A stretch of DNA of 37,613 nucleotides from Blastocatellia bacterium (GTDB lineage Bacteria; Acidobacteriota; Blastocatellia; RBC074): positions 1 to 37,613 of the forward strand of contig JAEUQN010000056.1 in NCBI GenBank assembly GCA_016789725.1. Reading direction: 5' to 3'. Below the pieces are notes generated by a model. It was given only the letters and a program-made list of their open reading frames with translations. It was not told where the DNA came from and searched no databases. Numbering within the stretch: the first letter of the stretch is position 1; each line of letters begins with the position of its first letter. The position numbers and the translations under genes are program-made. Positions 26,249-32,921 of the stretch are shown one piece after another.

Positions 26249-27742
26249 ATGCACAAAAGTCTGTTTTTACACGCTACGAAGACGAATCAAGCTCCAACGC
26301 GCCGCGAATTTCTTTGGCAGGCGGGCGGCGGCCTGGGTGGGCTTGCGCTCGCTGCGATGTTGGGCGAAGACAATGCGCTCGCACAAAATGGCAAAGTCTC
26401 GCCGCTGCATCATCCGGCCAAAGCCAAACGCGTCGTGCAGTTTTTTATGGCAGGCGCGGCGAGCCACATTGACCTGTTCGATTACAAACCCGAACTCATC
26501 AAACGCCACGGCCAGCCGAGCGATTTTGGCGAACATGTCGAAGCCTTTCAGGACGGCCTCGGCCCGTGGCTTAAACCCATTTGGGACTTCAAGCCGTATG
26601 GCAATAGCGGCAAGATGCTCGGTGAACCCGTTTGGGCGCTCGGCAATGTCGTAGACGATATCGCCTTCGTCCACAACATGATTAGCAAGTCGGGCGTTCA
26701 CAGCACGGCAACGCTATTGCAATCTACGGGATTTTTGTTGCCGGGCTTTCCGGGCGCGGGTTGTTGGGTGAGCTATGGCCTCGGTTCGATGAATGACAAT
26801 CTGCCGACGTTTGTGGTCTTGCCGGATCATCGCGGCTTTGCCTCGAATGGTGTGAAGAATTGGGATGCCGCGTTTCTGCCCGCGCAACACAGCGGCACCG
26901 TCATTTATCCGGGACAGGAATCGCCAGTAGCCGATTTGTTCCCGCACAAATCCGGCAGCTACATCACCCGCGAAAGCGAGGCCGCCACGCAAAAATTGAT
27001 GGCCGACATCAATCGCTCGCACGCTGCGACACGCGCAAGCGATCAGCGGTTGGACGGGCGTATTCGCAGCTATGAACTCGCGGCCAAAATGCAGCTTGCC
27101 GCGCCCGAAGCTTTGAATTTAAAAGCGGAGCCTGCGCATGTTTTGAAACTGTATGGACTGGATCGCGGCCCGCAATCCTGGCCCAAAGTTATCAACGATG
27201 ACGAAGAGACATTTTACTTTGCGCAGAAATGTCTGGCCGCGCGAAGATTGCTGGAACGTGGCGTGCGCTTCATTCAAATCTGGAGCGGCAACGACAACAG
27301 CTTCCCGCGTCGCAATTGGGATTCGCACGAAAATATCAAACAGGATCATGGCCCGCTCGCGGTGGGAATGGCACGCGGTTGTGCCGCCTTCATTCAGGAT
27401 TTGAAACAGCGCGGATTGCTCGAAGACACGATCATTTTATGGACGACGGAATTCGGTCGGATGCCTTCAAGTCAGGGCGGAGCGGGGCGCGATCACAATC
27501 CATACTGCTTCACGAATTGGCTCTGTGGTGGCGGGATCAAAGGCGGCATCACCTATGGCGAAAGCGACGAATTTGGCTACAAACCGCAGGATCGCGCAAA
27601 CCCGACGCAGGTCTACGATATTCACGCGACGATCCTGCATTTGCTTGGCTTGGATCACGAACGCTTGAGTTTCTATCACAATGGCATTCAGCGCCGTTTG
27701 ACCGATGTCCACGGCAAAGTTATCAAGCCGTTACTGGCCTAA
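26249..27742 (+). CDS. Tat-exported DUF1501 family protein
   Basis: A 497-residue protein beginning with a twin-arginine signal (T-R-R-E-F-L-W-Q-A-G-G-G followed by a hydrophobic stretch to about residue 46). It then has the alkaline-phosphatase-like core of DUF1501: V-V-Q-F-F-M-A-G-A-A-S-H-I-D-L-F-D near the start and I-L-W-T-T-E-F-G-R-M-P near residue 395, followed by G-R-D-H-N-P and Y-D-I-H-A-T-I-L-H-L-L-G. DUF1501 proteins usually lie beside DUF1549/DUF1553 genes and are thought to work with them outside the cytoplasm; here the only such gene is about 15 kb upstream. The 5-nt gap after the sulfatase indicates co-transcription. Enzymatic activity is not established. Confidence 0.9.
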   Translation: MHKSLFLHATKTNQAPTRREFLWQAGGGLGGLALAAMLGEDNALAQNGKVSPLHHPAKAKRVVQFFMAGAASHIDLFDYKPELIKRHGQPSDFGEHVEAFQDGLGPWLKPIWDFKPYGNSGKMLGEPVWALGNVVDDIAFVHNMISKSGVHSTATLLQSTGFLLPGFPGAGCWVSYGLGSMNDNLPTFVVLPDHRGFASNGVKNWDAAFLPAQHSGTVIYPGQESPVADLFPHKSGSYITRESEAATQKLMADINRSHAATRASDQRLDGRIRSYELAAKMQLAAPEALNLKAEPAHVLKLYGLDRGPQSWPKVINDDEETFYFAQKCLAARRLLERGVRFIQIWSGNDNSFPRRNWDSHENIKQDHGPLAVGMARGCAAFIQDLKQRGLLEDTIILWTTEFGRMPSSQGGAGRDHNPYCFTNWLCGGGIKGGITYGESDEFGYKPQDRANPTQVYDIHATILHLLGLDHERLSFYHNGIQRRLTDVHGKVIKPLLA

Positions 27743-27865
27743 GTAAGTCGAGAAAAGTGTAGGAAAGTCTGGGGAAGTCTCGGGAAGTCAGAAAAGTTCT
27801 GGGGACAAAGTGTTGTTAGACTTTTCCAGACTCAGCAAAACTTCCCCGGACTCTTCCAGACTTAC
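27743..27865. repeat. Inverted-word element with GGAAGTCT words
   Basis: Directly after the DUF1501 stop codon, GTAAGTC, GGAAAGTCTGG, GGAAGTCTCG, GGAAGTCAG (27743 to about 27805, 9-10 nt spacing) face AGACTTTTCCAGACT, CTTCCCCGGACT and CTTCCAGACTTAC (27818-27865). The ends GTAAGTC / GACTTAC pair exactly. The remaining 155 nt up to the next gene show no further structure that I can name and probably contain its promoter. Confidence 0.82.
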
Positions 27866-28020
27866 GTAGAGGTCCTGGCGCTTTCTCCTTACATCTCCTG
27901 TCGTTCCTGATGCAAAATTAACGTCTTGGGATGAACCTTTTGGGGCCTGCCTGCGTTATGCTTTCCAAGCGGCGATTCACTCAAATTTCATTACAGTTTT
28001 AATTCCGAGGAGGAAAAGCT

Positions 28021-28809
28021 ATGGGTAACGGAATGCAACACCCGGCAGGCAATTTCTGCTGGTTTGAATTAGGAACCAATGATCAAGACGCGGCGAAAGC
28101 CTTTTACACCAATCTCTTTGGCTGGGAATCCAGCGACGTTCCCTTGGGCGAAGGCATGGGCGTTTATACGACGTTTACGCTTGACGGCAAAGAAGTCGGC
28201 GCGGCCTACCAATTAACGGAACAACATCAACCGGGTGTCCCTCCGCACTGGATGCCTTACATCGCCGTCACCAGCGCCGATGAAACAGTAGCGAAGGGAA
28301 TTGAGCTGGGAGCTGAAATTATCGCGCCTGCATTCGATGTGTTTGATTTTGGGCGAATGGCAGCTCTCAAAGACCCGACTGGCGCAGTCGTTTCGATCTG
28401 GCAACCACAAACGCATTACGGCGCGGACATCGTTGGCGTGCCGGGTTCTGTTTGCTGGAGCGAATTGGCGACACGCGATGCAGAAGGCGCGAAGAGCTTT
28501 TACAGCGGGCTGTTCGGCTGGAGCTTGAAAGAAGGCACCGATGCAATGCCGTACACTGAACTAGCGAACAATGGGCAAGGCATCGGTGGCATCCTGGCGA
28601 TGATCGGCGACCACTGGGCAGGGGTTCCGCCCCATTGGAGCCTTTACTTTGCTGTCGAAAATTGTGAGCAAACGGTAGAGAAGGCCAAAGAACTCGGAGG
28701 CAATATTCATGTGTCGCCGACCGACATTCCGAACGTTGGTAAGTTCTCGGTCATCGGCGACCCGCAAGGCGCGGTTTTTCAAGTGATTCAATTGACACCA
28801 CAAGCTTGA
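28021..28809 (+). CDS. Double-module VOC (glyoxalase/bleomycin-resistance fold) protein
   Basis: A 262-residue cytoplasmic protein made of two similar halves: residues 10-128 open with F-C-W-F-E-L-G-T-N-D-Q-D-A-A-K-A-F-Y and 140-262 with V-C-W-S-E-L-A-T-R-D-A-E-G-A-K-S-F-Y, both followed by L-F-G-W. This is the common 27-kDa VOC type, often annotated as a glyoxalase-like or antibiotic-resistance-like protein. In each half the usual first metal histidine is replaced (Trp/Glu context), so catalytic activity is doubtful and ligand binding is an alternative. An excellent GAGGAGG ribosome-binding site precedes the ATG. The gene stands alone and is convergent with the Gfo/Idh gene. Confidence 0.88.
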   Translation: MGNGMQHPAGNFCWFELGTNDQDAAKAFYTNLFGWESSDVPLGEGMGVYTTFTLDGKEVGAAYQLTEQHQPGVPPHWMPYIAVTSADETVAKGIELGAEIIAPAFDVFDFGRMAALKDPTGAVVSIWQPQTHYGADIVGVPGSVCWSELATRDAEGAKSFYSGLFGWSLKEGTDAMPYTELANNGQGIGGILAMIGDHWAGVPPHWSLYFAVENCEQTVEKAKELGGNIHVSPTDIPNVGKFSVIGDPQGAVFQVIQLTPQA

Positions 28810-28821
28810 GGAGCCATGGCA

Positions 28822-28868
28822 TTGAATGGCACATAGCAGCAGATTTAGTGCTACTACGTGCCATTCAA
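28822..28868. terminator. Bidirectional hairpin between convergent genes
   Basis: A perfect 11-bp inverted repeat (TTGAATGGCAC at 28822-28832, GTGCCATTCAA at 28858-28868) continues inward with two mismatches (ATAGCAGCA facing TGCTACTAC). It gives a stem of about 20 bp. The right arm covers the stop codon of the minus-strand gene. Position and symmetry fit a shared terminator, although no T-run follows on either side. Confidence 0.65.
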
Positions 28869-30151
28869 CTACGCGCTGTCATACTCGTATCTTTCGGTGT
28901 CGCCCAATGTTTACGGTATTGTCGTCGCAAATAGCGATTGGCTTCGGCGTCGCCGAGGATCGTTTCAGTCTTGGCATCGAATTTTAGATTGCGCCCGGTG
29001 CGGGCCACGATATTCGCCAAATGCGCAAAAGTGGTCGAGGTGTGACCAACCGCGATTTCGGCATTGGGGGCTTGCCGACTGCGGATGCAGTCTATGAAGT
29101 TGCGGGCGTGATGGTCAGGCTCGTTGGCGTTGTCGAAATGCACTTCCTTGCCTTTGCTGTCGAATGCTTTGAAGCCCCATTTGCCATCCCATCGCCCGAT
29201 TTGAACCATTCCTTCAGACCCATACACCGCGACGCCGTTGCCGACGCCTTCCATTTGATACGGATTCCAAATGCGCATCTCAAAGATTAACGCTTTGTCG
29301 CCACAGTTGAACGTAATGTTCATGGTGTCGGGCGTTTGCTGATCGTCCTGAAAGAAAATCTTGCGCCCCATCCCGCTGACTTCGTTTGGAGCTTCGACGC
29401 CGAGTGCCCAACGCGCCATATCAATCTGATGGACCCCGTCATTACCCGCGTCGCCCGTGCCATAGTTCCAATGCCAATGCCAGTTGTAGTGAAAGCGATT
29501 TTCGTTGAAAGGCAATAAGGGCGCGGCTCCCGTCCACGTATCGTAATCTACGCCTTTAGGAACGGGCGAATCCTGCTTGCGCCCGATGTCATCACGCAAT
29601 TGCACATCCCACGCTTTCGCCATTAGCACTTTGCCAATTTTGCCGGATTGAATGTAGGCGATAGCGCGTTGCGTGGAAGGGCGGCTGCGCGATTGTGTGC
29701 CGTGTTGCACGATGCGTTTATTGCGGCGCGCGGCTTCGATCATCAAGCGGCCTTCGCGCAGATTGTGCGAGCAGGGCTTTTCGACATACACGTCTTTGCC
29801 CGCCTGACACCCCCAGATGGTGGCCAGCGCGTGCCAATGATCGGGCGTGGCAATGACCACCGCATCAACGCTCTTATCGTCCAGCACGCGCCGCAAATCG
29901 CCGATCAGTTGTGGACGCTTGCCCGCCTTTTGCTCAACGGCCTGAGCGGCAGCGCCGAGCACTCGTTCATCCACGTCGCACACGTACGCGACGTTCACAT
30001 CTGACAACGCGGCAAAGCCAGTCGCCAGCGTCTTGCCGCGACTGCGTACACCGATGATGGCGAGATTGACTTTGTCGCTCGCAGCAACGGTGCGATGGTT
30101 GATGAAAGCAGATGCGGCAAGAGTAGAAGTGATAAAGTTTCGTCGGTTCAT
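28865..30151 (-). CDS. Tat-exported Gfo/Idh/MocA family oxidoreductase
   Basis: A 428-residue protein starting M-N-R-R-N-F-I-T-S-T-L-A-A-S, a twin-arginine signal. The nucleotide-binding domain follows: V-N-L-A-I-I-G-V-R-S-R-G (glycine-rich loop), V-A-Y-V-C-D-V-D, V-V-I-A-T-P-D-H-W-H, and D-V-Y-V-E-K-P-C-S-H-N, the E-K-P motif of the family. The C-terminal alpha/beta substrate domain carries G-V-H-Q-I-D-M-A-R-W-A-L-G. Such enzymes oxidise or rearrange sugars using tightly bound NAD(P). Export implies cofactor is loaded before Tat transport. The frame is open upstream to 30247, but that extension would read through the palindromic element; the Tat motif decides for 30151. It lies downstream of the DUF6807 gene on the same strand. 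Confidence 0.9.
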   Translation of the reverse strand: MNRRNFITSTLAASAFINHRTVAASDKVNLAIIGVRSRGKTLATGFAALSDVNVAYVCDVDERVLGAAAQAVEQKAGKRPQLIGDLRRVLDDKSVDAVVIATPDHWHALATIWGCQAGKDVYVEKPCSHNLREGRLMIEAARRNKRIVQHGTQSRSRPSTQRAIAYIQSGKIGKVLMAKAWDVQLRDDIGRKQDSPVPKGVDYDTWTGAAPLLPFNENRFHYNWHWHWNYGTGDAGNDGVHQIDMARWALGVEAPNEVSGMGRKIFFQDDQQTPDTMNITFNCGDKALIFEMRIWNPYQMEGVGNGVAVYGSEGMVQIGRWDGKWGFKAFDSKGKEVHFDNANEPDHHARNFIDCIRSRQAPNAEIAVGHTSTTFAHLANIVARTGRNLKFDAKTETILGDAEANRYLRRQYRKHWATPKDTSMTARS

Positions 30152-30173
30152 AAGCGTTGTCTCTGGATGAAAC

Positions 30174-30341
30174 GCGGAGCGATTGGGTGCGCAAGCGCCC
30201 CGCTTGCCGAGCGCGCGCAAGCGTTGCTCGTTTACATCGTGAGGCAATCCCTGGTTTTTCAGCGGATTGCCTCACCAGGTAGTTTGCTGCGCTATCGCTT
30301 GCAAACAGCAAGCGGGGCGCTTGCGCACCCAATCGCTCCGC
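30174..30341. repeat. 168-bp palindromic element with perfect 34-bp inverted ends
   Basis: Positions 30174-30207 and 30308-30341 are exact reverse complements over 34 bp (inner end CGCCCCGCTTGC / GCAAGCGGGGCG). Inside are further palindromes: CGAGC...GCTCG (30208-30230), a perfect 12-bp stem GTGAGGCAATCC / GGATTGCCTCAC (30239-30275), and CGCTTGC AAACA GCAAGCG (30296-30314). The element starts 3 nt after the DUF6807 stop and ends 22 nt before the Gfo/Idh start, in transcription direction. It has no coding capacity and looks like a MITE-type or structured-RNA element. Confidence 0.9.
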
Positions 30342-30344
30342 TTG

Positions 30345-31313
30345 TTAACGCATTTTCGCAAACGCTGTGTACAATTGCTCAACGTTGCTCGTCGCCGCGT
30401 CTCCATTGTGGATCACGATGCGATAGCGAAAGGTCAGCGTGCCGTTGACGGGGATCGTGACGCTGCCGTCGCGCGCTTTGTCGTTGTAAAAATCGTGCTC
30501 TCCAAATGGATTCGCAGCATTCAATCCATAACCGCGCGCGTGCCAGAACGTCGGATGTTTCGGGTTCGACGGATGATCGAAGATGGCTACGCCAACCGCT
30601 TGGTTATTGATCATCGTCGTATAATCCACCCAACGAGCGCGCTTGCCCCAAATGTTTTTTGTCCCTTTCAATCCGTCTGAATTTATGAGCGTTGCGCCGC
30701 GCTCTTCCTTGAAGGCATCAGCGAAACGAAAGCCAAGCAAACCTTCTTCTGTGTCGCCCATTTTCAACGCGACGCCGTGATCTGCTCGGATAGTGGCTCG
30801 CACATCAATCACATTGTTTGAACCGAGGCGCTGAAATGTGAACTGTTCGCGCAACGTGCCGAGCACCTTGTTGCCCGGCGCGATGAAATCGAATTCGGCA
30901 CTAATGGAACCTTGTTTCCTGCCGCTCGAAACTTTCGGCGCGGTGTTGCTGACGACGCGTCCGACGGGGAGCGGGAGCTTTTTGTCCTGTGCGGGATTGC
31001 CGCTGGTTTCGCGCCAGAAATCTATCCCATTGATGTCACCGTGCGCGAACCACAAACCGCGATGCCAGTGATGATCGTTGCTTTCGCCTGCGACCGTTTC
31101 CAATGGATAGCCGCGTGTGACGATCACGCCAGTATCGCTGCGCAATGGATGCAAAAACGGTTTCGGCCAATCGTTGCCGAAATGATACGTCGTGAACGGT
31201 TGGCCGTTGATTTCGACCGTGATTTTATTGGGCGCTTCTTTGCATACGACTTGCGCCTGCACGGTTGCACCAAGCAAAAACAAGCAGGCGAATATCCTCC
31301 ATCGGCTCATCAT
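30345..31313 (-). CDS. Secreted DUF6807 family protein
   Basis: A 322-residue protein with a signal peptide (about 1-20, ending T-V-Q-A-Q). Recognisable family segments are F-L-H-P-L-R-S-D-T-G, V-T-R-G-Y-P, H-H-W-H-R-G-L-W-F-A-H-G-D-I-N-G-I-D-F-W, and near the end P-T-F-W-H-A-R-G-Y-G-L-N-A-A-N-P-F-G. These entries are sometimes labelled PmoA-like, but there is no relation to methane monooxygenase. The family is beta-rich, common in Planctomycetes, Verrucomicrobiota and Acidobacteriota, and often beside exported Gfo/Idh/MocA genes, as here. Carbohydrate binding or modification is likely but unproven. AAGGAG 7 nt before the ATG supports the start. Confidence 0.85.
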   Translation of the reverse strand: MMSRWRIFACLFLLGATVQAQVVCKEAPNKITVEINGQPFTTYHFGNDWPKPFLHPLRSDTGVIVTRGYPLETVAGESNDHHWHRGLWFAHGDINGIDFWRETSGNPAQDKKLPLPVGRVVSNTAPKVSSGRKQGSISAEFDFIAPGNKVLGTLREQFTFQRLGSNNVIDVRATIRADHGVALKMGDTEEGLLGFRFADAFKEERGATLINSDGLKGTKNIWGKRARWVDYTTMINNQAVGVAIFDHPSNPKHPTFWHARGYGLNAANPFGEHDFYNDKARDGSVTIPVNGTLTFRYRIVIHNGDAATSNVEQLYTAFAKMR

Positions 31314-31362
31314 AAACCTACTCCTTGTTCGGTAATTTTTCAGTTTTCATTGAAGCCGGGAT

Positions 31363-31388
31363 TATCACACAAAGCACCGAGTGTGATA
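31363..31388. promoter_or_regulatory. Operator-like palindrome in divergent promoter region
   Basis: TATCACAC (31363-31370) and GTGTGATA (31381-31388) form an exact 8-bp inverted repeat around a 10-nt spacer, between the divergent DUF6807 and FAH-family genes. A TTATCA/TATAGA pair with 18-nt spacing overlaps it toward the plus-strand gene. TGTGA...TCACA-like symmetry suggests a dimeric regulator, possibly LacI-, GntR- or CRP-like, acting on one or both genes. Confidence 0.45.
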
Positions 31389-31429
31389 TAGAGTGTATAA
31401 ACAATGACACAACCAAAAGGAGAATTCCT

Positions 31430-32281
31430 ATGATGCCAAAAGGCGTTGAGCACCAACTATCGAGACGAGACTTTGTTGCTACAATGGTTGCCGCTGGATT
31501 GATTTGGAACCCTGCGGCTGCCGCAGCCGGACTGCACTACTACGTACGCTACGAATATCGCGGCAAACGAGCCTATGGCTTGCTCGAAAAAGACACGATT
31601 CGGGAAATTCGCGGCGGCCTGTTTGGCGCTAAAACGCTCACCGGCGCAAAAGTGAATTTGGCTGAAGTGAAGTTGTTGTATCCGTGCGAACCGACGACGG
31701 TGCTGGCGGTTGGCTTAAATTACAAAAGTCATCTGGGTTCGCGTCCCGCCCCGACCAAGCCGGAGCTGTTCTTCAAACCGCTGACCTCATTGGTCGAACC
31801 CGGCGGCAATATTGTCATTCCGCCCGGCGCAAATAACGTCCATTACGAAGGCGAATTTGTAATTGTGATCGGTAAGCAGGCGCGGCAGGTGAAAGAGAGC
31901 GAAGCCTTGCAATATGTCTTTGGCTACACGTGTGGCAATGATGTGAGCGAGCGCGATTGGCAGAAAGGGGATTTGCAATGGTGGCGCGCGAAAGGAGCTG
32001 ACACGTTTGGACCGCTCGGCCCGGCGATTGTGACGGGGTTGGATTATCCCAAATCGCGCCTGCAAACACGGGTGAATGGTGAGGTCAAACAGTCACAGCT
32101 ACTAAGTGATTTACTGTTTGACGTCCCCGCGATTGTCAGCTTCGCCAGCCAGCACGTCACACTACAGCCCGGCGATGTGATTTACACCGGAACGCCCGGT
32201 TCAACCACTGCGATGAAGCCCGGTGACGTTGTCGAAGTCGAAATCGAAGGCATCGGTGTATTGCGTAATCGCATAAAATAA
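31430..32281 (+). CDS. Exported fumarylacetoacetate hydrolase family protein
   Basis: A 283-residue protein. Residues 1-34 hold a twin-arginine-like signal (L-S-R-R-D-F-V-A-T-M followed by a hydrophobic stretch). The FAH fold follows: V-L-A-V-G-L-N-Y-K-S-H, E-L-F-F-K-P, then H-Y-E-G-E-F-V-I-V-I-G and G-N-D-V-S-E-R-D with the E/E/D metal ligands, and Y-T-G-T-P-G near the end. Typical members hydrolyse, decarboxylate or hydrate beta-keto or oxo-acids in the cytoplasm, so export is uncommon. AAGGAG (31417-31422) before tandem ATGs at 31430 and 31433 supports the start; the frame is open to 31325. The PRC-barrel gene overlaps or follows immediately. Confidence 0.88.
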   Translation: MMPKGVEHQLSRRDFVATMVAAGLIWNPAAAAAGLHYYVRYEYRGKRAYGLLEKDTIREIRGGLFGAKTLTGAKVNLAEVKLLYPCEPTTVLAVGLNYKSHLGSRPAPTKPELFFKPLTSLVEPGGNIVIPPGANNVHYEGEFVIVIGKQARQVKESEALQYVFGYTCGNDVSERDWQKGDLQWWRAKGADTFGPLGPAIVTGLDYPKSRLQTRVNGEVKQSQLLSDLLFDVPAIVSFASQHVTLQPGDVIYTGTPGSTTAMKPGDVVEVEIEGIGVLRNRIK

Positions 32282-32322
32282 TGACTACCATTTTTATCCA
32301 GGAGAAAGGTTATTGGAATTCT

Positions 32323-32829
32323 ATGATCGCTACAAAAGACTATGCTGATAAGTTGCTCGTCAGTGTTACCGACGGAAAAAAGCTTGGCGAAGTGAAAGAC
32401 ATTTATTGTGACAGCGACGTCACCCGCGTCGTCGCCGCGCATTTGGGCAAATCCGGCATCATCAATCGCAAATCGCTAATGGTGGATCTGTCGCACGTCA
32501 CGCTCTTTGGTTTGGATGTTTGGCTGGTGGATGGTTCTGAGATTGTGATTGCGACTGACGAAGTGCAAGGCGCGGACAAATACATCCTCGGCGATACGCT
32601 GCGAGGTCGTGAGATTCAAACCGATGGCGGCACGAAAATCGGCGCGGTCAGTGACATTCTCGTGGACGGGCAAAACAATGTGATTGGCTTTTTGCTCGGT
32701 AAGATTCAGGTGCAAGGCCCCATCGCCGAAGCCAAGGCCATCGCCCGCGCCGCCTTCACGAGTTTGGGCAATAGCGATAGCCCAATGGTCGTGGTGATGG
32801 AGCAAGCCGAGAAGTTGAAAGTATCTTAA
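32323..32829 (+). CDS. PRC-barrel domain protein
   Basis: A 168-residue soluble protein with two PRC-barrel-like beta modules: residues 5-75 (V-T-D-G-K-K-L-G-E-V-K-D-I-Y) and 80-145 (L-R-G-R-E-I-Q-T-D-G-G-T-K-I-G-A-V-S-D-I-L-V-D). The G-x-x-x-G-x-V-x-D-I pattern is typical. PRC barrels occur in RNA processing, photosystem and stress proteins; here no partner domain is present. Two starts are possible: ATG 32281, which shares its A with the FAH stop (TAATG, coupling), and ATG 32323, which begins right at the domain and has only a weak GGA upstream. I prefer the latter slightly. The A-T-overlap indicates co-transcription with the FAH gene. Confidence 0.8.
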   Translation: MIATKDYADKLLVSVTDGKKLGEVKDIYCDSDVTRVVAAHLGKSGIINRKSLMVDLSHVTLFGLDVWLVDGSEIVIATDEVQGADKYILGDTLRGREIQTDGGTKIGAVSDILVDGQNNVIGFLLGKIQVQGPIAEAKAIARAAFTSLGNSDSPMVVVMEQAEKLKVS

Positions 32830-32911
32830 GGGAAAGAATTTGGGAGATGGGAGTTAGGATTTAGGTTGTATGGTCGTAGTTCCTGTTTCCTGAATTCTTT
32901 CTCCTAACCCC
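32828..32911. repeat. Weak inverted-word element before the acyl-CoA dehydrogenase gene
   Basis: The left part (32828 to about 32867) has GGGAAAGAATT, GGGAGATGGGAG and TTAGGATTTAGG words; the right part (32880-32911) has TTCCTGTTTCCTG, AATTCTTTCTCC and TAACCCC. Short stretches pair as reverse complements (AAAGAATT/AATTCTTT, GTTAGGA/TCCTAAC), but not in one continuous register. It ends 10 nt before the next start codon, as in the clearer elements. Confidence 0.5.
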
Positions 32912-32921
32912 GTCTTACCTT

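Noticed and set aside
30152..30247. Upstream start for the Gfo/Idh protein
   Set aside because: It would translate the palindromic element and mask the twin-arginine signal.
30345..31313. Methane monooxygenase subunit (PmoA)
   Set aside because: The PmoA label is a known misannotation of the DUF6807 family; the protein is secreted and beta-rich, without multiple membrane helices.
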